Assembly: GCA_965232595.1 (NCBI GenBank)
Contig: OZ246983.1
Coordinates: 1,364,001 to 1,428,000, forward strand
Direction of reading: 5' to 3'
Origin: SZUA-309 sp965232595
GTDB lineage: Bacteria; Pseudomonadota; Gammaproteobacteria; Pseudomonadales; Azotimanducaceae
Length of the DNA: 64,000 bases
The position numbers were made by a program, and so were the translations under genes. Each line of letters begins with the position of its first letter. The first letter of the stretch is position 1. The notes under the pieces are model-generated. The model worked only from the letters and a program-made list of their open reading frames with translations. It did not search any database and was not told the origin of the DNA. Shown here piece after piece: positions 63,241-64,000 of the stretch.

Positions 63241-64000
63241 ATGGCAAAAGGAATGGCTCTACTGATCGGCGTCAACGAGGTCGACCCGGACGCTTACGAT
63301 GGCGAGTGGAACGGCAGGCTCCGCTTCCCGGAATCGGACGCGGAAGCCATCGGCGAGATCGCCAGCGGCTTCTCGCAGACGTTTCTGCGTACTGAGGGCG
63401 CAACCATCGGCGCCGTCAAGGAGAAGATCCGGGAAGCGGCAGATGCCCTGGAGCCGGGCGACATTTTCTTCATGTTCTACTCGGGGCACGGCAACATCAT
63501 CGACGACGACAGCGGCGACGAGCTGACCGATCCGCACGACGAGACCCTCTGCCTCTACGACGGCCAGCTTCTGGACGACGAGCTTTACCGCCTCTGGCCG
63601 CGCTTCAAAGAGGGCGTGCGCATACTTGTGATGTCCGATTCGTGCCACAGCGGCTCCATCACCCGAAGCGGCGATGAGGATGATTTGCCCAAGGCCATGC
63701 CAGAGGATACCGCCAAGACCATCGTCATGTTCGATCCTGAGTACTACCGGATCCTTCGCTCAGAGCTGGAACCTGAGAGCGGCGAGGTGAAGGCTACGGT
63801 GCGGCTGATTTCCGGTTGCCAGGAGCACGAGCGGTCCTGGGAGAACAAGCCGCTGAAGCACGGTCGATTCACCGCAGCAGTCATGGAGGCCTGGAACGAC
63901 GGCGCTTTCGAAGGGAACTACGCAGCGTTCCACAAAGCAATCTGCGAGGCTGAGTCACTGGGCGGCAAGCAGACGCCGAACCTGAACACGTTCGGCACGG
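63241..64000 (+). CDS. Caspase-family (peptidase C14) protein, cut off by window end
   Basis: The frame stays open to the window end (253 complete codons). The catalytic dyad is His83 in YSGHG and Cys135 in DSCHSG. The N-terminal ALLIGVN strand and the SDAEAIGEIASGF helix are typical of bacterial metacaspase/caspase-like proteins. A GAGGAGAT ribosome site stands 5 bases before the ATG. Residues after Cys135 include an acidic loop (GDEDDLP) and GCQEHERSWE, common in this family. It has no signal peptide, so it should be cytoplasmic. The C-terminus lies outside. Confidence 0.85.
   Translation, partial: MAKGMALLIGVNEVDPDAYDGEWNGRLRFPESDAEAIGEIASGFSQTFLRTEGATIGAVKEKIREAADALEPGDIFFMFYSGHGNIIDDDSGDELTDPHDETLCLYDGQLLDDELYRLWPRFKEGVRILVMSDSCHSGSITRSGDEDDLPKAMPEDTAKTIVMFDPEYYRILRSELEPESGEVKATVRLISGCQEHERSWENKPLKHGRFTAAVMEAWNDGAFEGNYAAFHKAICEAESLGGKQTPNLNTFGT

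Overview
The window is GC-rich bacterial chromosome, most likely from a gammaproteobacterium. The strongest evidence is gene order. On the minus strand run tpiA-secG-tRNA-Leu(GAG)-tRNA-fMet-rimP-nusA-infB-rbfA-truB-rpsO-pnp, and glmM-folP-ftsH next to rlmE/yhbY/greA-carBA-dapB-dnaJK-grpE-hrcA/recN-bamE/rnfH-ratA/smpB. This is the classic proteobacterial housekeeping backbone. The presence of hrcA, a CsoR-controlled copA/copB pair and Tat-exported enzymes fits a free-living lineage on the Chromatiales/Xanthomonadales side (for example Ectothiorhodospiraceae or Wenzhouxiangellaceae). That placement is inference only. No prophage, insertion sequence, CRISPR array or rRNA operon is seen.

Layout. 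1-3.3 kb: the 3' end of pgi, acs, and a small flavin-type oxidoreductase. 3.4-12.5 kb: the transcription/translation operon, read right to left, with two tRNAs, a processing-type hairpin between rpsO and pnp, and several intrinsic terminators. 12.5-18 kb: secG, tpiA, glmM, folP, ftsH. 18-30 kb: rlmE, yhbY, greA, carB, carA, dapB, then the heat-shock block dnaJ, dnaK, grpE, hrcA with sigma-32-like promoters before grpE and dnaK but no visible CIRCE operator. 30-36.3 kb: recN, bamE, rnfH, ratA, a sodium-coupled transporter, smpB, a RibH-like protein and inorganic pyrophosphatase.

36.3-52.5 kb is more accessory. It holds a copper module (csoR, operator, Tat-type multicopper oxidase copA, copB), a lysine/alanine-repeat histone-H1-like protein, and a DUF3108 protein. 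Next comes a striking trio: two near-duplicate Tat-exported HisC-like aminotransferases flanking a TauE/SafE-type exporter. After these are an MBL hydrolase, a cupin, aquaporin Z, a cysteine-free ecotin, a GFA protein, an OmpW protein, a PAP2 phosphatase lipoprotein, a double beta-barrel protein, a DUF385 protein, an M32 carboxypeptidase and a small lipoprotein.

52.8 kb to the window end carries the best candidate for an undescribed system. It is a co-directional, tightly packed cluster of four genes. The first encodes a 2,773-residue exported protein with five tandem DUF11-like repeats, further Ig/CnaB-like domains and a C-terminal outer-membrane-barrel-like region. The second encodes a CHAT-protease-domain protein with C-terminal membrane segments. 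The third encodes a single-pass membrane protein with six cysteines on the predicted periplasmic side. The fourth encodes a caspase-family protease, cut off by the window end. The four products are predicted to span outer membrane, periplasm, inner membrane and cytoplasm. Two different clan CD-type proteases beside an envelope-spanning receptor-like protein suggest a surface-sensing proteolytic (defence or programmed-death-like) pathway. This is inference from architecture, not a demonstrated function.
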